Source: Acidobacteriota bacterium
GTDB lineage: Bacteria; Acidobacteriota; Blastocatellia; Pyrinomonadales; Pyrinomonadaceae
Assembly: GCA_013698055.1 (NCBI GenBank)
Contig: JACCVS010000595.1
Location: 1 to 6,306 of the forward strand
Direction: 5' to 3'
Length of the DNA: 6,306 bases
Shown here one piece after another: positions 5,000-6,306 of this stretch. The first letter of the stretch is position 1. Each line of letters opens with the position of its first letter. A model generated the notes under the pieces. That model was not told the origin of the DNA. It worked only from the letters and a program-made list of their open reading frames with translations, and made no database searches. Position numbers and translations under genes: made by a program.

Positions 5000-5040
5000 C
5001 GGACGGTATCCGAAGCCTCTCTCTTTGCAGAGAAGAGCTT
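5000..5040 (+). ncRNA. Two adjacent hairpins in the IS110 5' non-coding region
   Basis: CGGA 5000-5003 pairs with TCCG 5009-5012. It abuts directly a longer hairpin: AAG 5013-5015, CTC 5017-5019 and TCTCT 5020-5024 pair with AGAGA 5029-5033, GAG 5035-5037 and CTT 5038-5040, giving 11 bp with single bulges at C5016 and A5034 and a TTGC loop. They end 54 bp before the transposase ATG. The position fits an IS110 bridge-RNA region, but no target or donor guide loops can be assigned without the element's ends. Confidence 0.4.
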
Positions 5041-5079
5041 GCATCCACAAGGTCGGCCAGCCGCAAGTATACAACCAAC

Positions 5080-5085
5080 AAGGAG
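5080..5085 (+). promoter_or_regulatory. Strong Shine-Dalgarno of the IS110 transposase
   Basis: AAGGAG lies 8 nt before the ATG at 5094. It fixes the start there rather than at the in-frame ATG at 5025, whose extra codons run through the hairpin region. Confidence 0.8.
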
Positions 5086-5093
5086 CTCCTTCG

Positions 5094-5369
5094 ATGACTC
5101 TTCCTACTCTTGGCATCGACATCTCGAAACTGAAGTTCGACATCTGCCTCTCGCGTGAGGGCGGCAAGTTCCACCACAAGGTCTTCCCTAACTCGCCCGC
5201 CGACTTCTCTCAACTCTCAACCTGGCTCGCTAAATACAAAGTCGAGCGCGTGCACGCCACCCACTTTGGCAGCCACCCCGGTCTGCAAGAGCAGCGTGAC
5301 CTCCTGCTCTCAATACCTGGTATCGGCGCAACGACGGCGGCCAAGTTGCTCTCAGAGATACTGCCATGA
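5094..5369 (+). pseudogene. N-terminal IS110-family transposase with internal deletion
   Basis: The 91-residue frame starts MTLPTLGIDISKLKFDICLS, the N-terminus of the IS110 DEDD (RuvC-like) domain with the first catalytic Asp at D9. Near residue 54 (KVERVHA) the expected CMEATG segment and the remainder of the catalytic domain are missing. The sequence jumps in frame to HPGLQEQRDLLLSIPGIGAT and TAAKLLSEIL, the helix-hairpin-helix start of the Transposase_20 domain. Some 150 or more residues appear deleted (estimate from memory of family length). It stops with TGA at 5367-5369, just where the domain should continue toward AGVSP. That missing continuation is what survives at 2055-2333. The upstream ribosome site and hairpin region are intact. 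It cannot be an active recombinase; a residual DNA- or RNA-binding peptide is conceivable but unsupported. Confidence 0.82.
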
Positions 5370-5408
5370 ACACCTCCATGCCCGATCATAGTATCTGGCA
5401 TTATCTGG

Positions 5409-5436
5409 GTGTCCATCAAATCGGGTCAGGTCCACT
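5409..5436. repeat. Possible solo IS3-family end
   Basis: On the minus strand, AGTGGACCTGACCCGATT followed by TGATGGACAC resembles the ends of some IS3-family elements, which begin TGG/TGA-CCTGACCC and contain GGACAC. It sits exactly between the broken IS110 N-terminus and the broken IS1595 C-terminus. It does not match the ends of the intact IS3 here. The resemblance is from memory and weak. Confidence 0.25.
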
Positions 5437-6111
5437 TTGACACTCCTCGATAGTTATACAAGATGTGCTTGGCATAGCTCCAGAATCCTTCAATCCCGTT
5501 GATGTGATTCTTAGTCCGCTTGTCCACATAAGACTTTGAATGATTGACTTGATGATGCTTGCCATATCTCTTCAAAGACTGATAACCACGAAAGCTATCC
5601 GTATAATAGACACTGCCTTTCCTGGTCTTCTCTTTGATGTGCTGCATCAAGACAGGAGCGCTCACGCCTTCAATGACGCGAGTATAAACGTGGCCTTTGC
5701 GCTCCAACAGGCCGAAAACAAGGCTCTTTCCCGCTGCTCCTCGTCCACGCTTACCTTTGCGCTTGCCTCCAAAGTAAGCCTCGTCGAGTTCGATCTCGCC
5801 GCGCAAGCGACCGGCCTCAAGCTCCGCCGTGTGGTAGAGACATTCTCTTAAGTGTTGGTAGACGCGAGAGACCGTCTTCTGATCCAGCTTCAAGTCAGTC
5901 GCCGGCGATAAGCCGGAACTTGCTGATAAAAGCCTTTGATGATCTCAAGCTCGCGGCGCAGTTGCGAAAGAGATTTCTGTCTTTCGCAGCGCTGACATTT
6001 AACGTAGCGTCGAGCCGTGCGACAGACTTTGAAAGAGCCGCAGAAAATGCACTTTCGACCACGGGAAAAGTTGGCCGCACAACTAAAATGGCTCGATTTG
6101 ACTGTAACCAT
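5426..6111 (-). pseudogene. IS1595-family (ISXO2-like) transposase, frameshifted and 3'-truncated
   Basis: The N-terminus (ATG at 6111; GTG at 6117 is possible) has a zinc ribbon (CIFCG ... CQRCERQKS) and continues to GFYQQVPAYR. The frame is then lost at about 5901-5905: inserting one base in CGCCGGCGACT restores PAYR-LATDLKLDQKTVS, so a single-base deletion is the likely cause. The second frame carries the ISXO2-like DDE domain: IELDEAYFGGKRKGKRGRG (first Asp), SVYYTDSFRGYQSL (second Asp) and TKNHINGIEGFWSYAKH (Glu). It ends YNYRGVSKWT with TGA at 5428-5426. Homology stops at GVSK (about 5435), and the last few tens of residues typical of the family are missing, replaced by the DNA at 5370-5434. 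The zinc ribbon and triad are conserved, so decay looks recent. Confidence 0.85.
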
Positions 6112-6158
6112 TGGCACTTAGCTTACGCCTCTGGTTACTTTTCTCCCTAATTACCTAT

Positions 6159-6306
6159 TTACGAAGAACCCTGAGAATACCCCACTGCTTGCGGTGGGGA
6201 TGAATCAGTCTTCGCGCTTGGGAATCCAAAGGGGCGCAGCATCCCTTTGGTCAAAGGTGGGGTGAATGCCCCACCTGCGAAGACGAGACGTGCGGCAAGT
6301 GTTTCA
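6159..6306 (-). CDS. C-terminal end of an unidentified ORF entering from the right edge
   Basis: A minus-strand frame is open from the right edge to TAA at 6161-6159: 48 residues, containing ETLAARLVFAGGAFTPPL, GMLRPFGFPSAKTD and SSPPQAVGYSQGSS. I do not recognise a domain. The low-complexity tail, read through GC-rich hairpins, resembles the C-terminal extensions of IS200/IS605-type TnpB proteins, where the omega-RNA scaffold overlaps the end of tnpB. The zinc ribbon that would prove this lies outside the window. It may equally be a non-coding open frame. Confidence 0.3.
   Translation of the reverse strand, partial: ETLAARLVFAGGAFTPPLTKGMLRPFGFPSAKTDSSPPQAVGYSQGSS
6180..6284 (-). ncRNA. Candidate multi-stem structured RNA / IS200-IS605-type right end
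   Basis: Three perfect 8-bp stems form a three-way junction: outer GTCTTCGC 6208-6215 with GCGAAGAC 6277-6284; CCAAAGGG 6226-6233 with CCCTTTGG 6243-6250; AGGTGGGG 6255-6262 with CCCCACCT 6269-6276, which abuts the outer stem for stacking. A fourth hairpin, CCCCAC 6180-6185 with GTGGGG 6194-6199, lies just outside. A terminal CCCCAC/GTGGGG hairpin is the look of many IS200/IS605 right ends, and TnpB omega-RNAs end there. The strand shown assumes a link to the minus-strand edge ORF; the pairing itself does not tell direction. Confidence 0.45.

Larger units (their letters stand above)
4764..5079. other. Non-coding region upstream of IS110 N-terminus, hairpin-rich
   Basis: No gene was found. 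It separates the divergent methyltransferase and IS110 starts and probably includes the IS110 left end, whose exact border is not visible. It holds the folds annotated at 4856-4906 and 5000-5040. A TTGACT at 4844 has only a poor -10 partner (CATGTT, 17 bp away), so no promoter is called. Confidence 0.5.

Noticed and set aside
4890..5213. Minus-strand 107-codon ORF opposite the IS110 N-terminus
   Set aside because: It is antisense to the IS110 coding and hairpin region, with no family resemblance.
1..6306. CRISPR array or other regular repeat array
   Set aside because: No repeat-spacer periodicity was seen on either strand.

Overview
The window reads as one end of an integrated, heavily decayed mobile region in a bacterial chromosome. 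It contains an authentic-looking tRNA 3' end with its terminator, at least five insertion-sequence entities (two IS3-family, IS110 in two pieces, IS1595, and a possible IS200/IS605-type end at the right edge), and broken host-type genes. The Deg-like protease with a PEGA domain, the formylglycine-generating-enzyme (FGE/SUMF1) type fragment and the mix of IS families would fit Acidobacteriota or a similar phylum. That assignment is inference only, because no taxonomic marker is present. TGA acts as a normal stop at the end of the intact transposase.

Layout. 1-465: probable flanking chromosome, with one weak edge ORF. 466-555 (minus): an intrinsic terminator preceded by the 3' half of a tRNA-Ala, the classic scar of tyrosine-recombinase integration into a tRNA. 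740-782 (minus): a second, more degraded tRNA 3' half resembling tRNA-Met. 982-1330 (minus): an FGE-domain C-terminus fused to the middle of an IS3 OrfA and frameshifted by a perfect 16-bp tandem duplication. 1330-2043 (plus): the C-terminal part of a serine protease with a PEGA domain, truncated 5' and carrying an in-frame TGA. 2055-2333 (plus): the C-terminus of an IS110 transposase, followed by strongly foldable non-coding DNA. 2622-3841: the only intact mobile element, a 1220-bp IS3-family IS with imperfect inverted repeats, a 3-bp CAC target duplication, an A6G frameshift site and a complete DDE triad. 4004-4750 (minus): the only intact non-IS gene, a class I SAM methyltransferase. 4764-5093: non-coding DNA with several hairpins, leading into the N-terminal part of an IS110 transposase (5094-5369) that has a large internal deletion. 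5426-6111 (minus): an IS1595-family transposase with a one-base frameshift and a missing C-terminus. 6159-6306: an edge ORF overlapping a compact set of perfect 8-bp stems that looks like a structured RNA.

How it fits together: there is no metabolic operon here. The region has acted as an insertion sink next to a tRNA attachment site. The points most worth following are the structured non-coding blocks beside IS110 pieces (candidate bridge-RNA regions), the multi-stem block at 6180-6284 (candidate omega-RNA or other ncRNA), the permuted order of the two IS110 halves, and the two adjacent tRNA 3' halves that both start at the anticodon loop.
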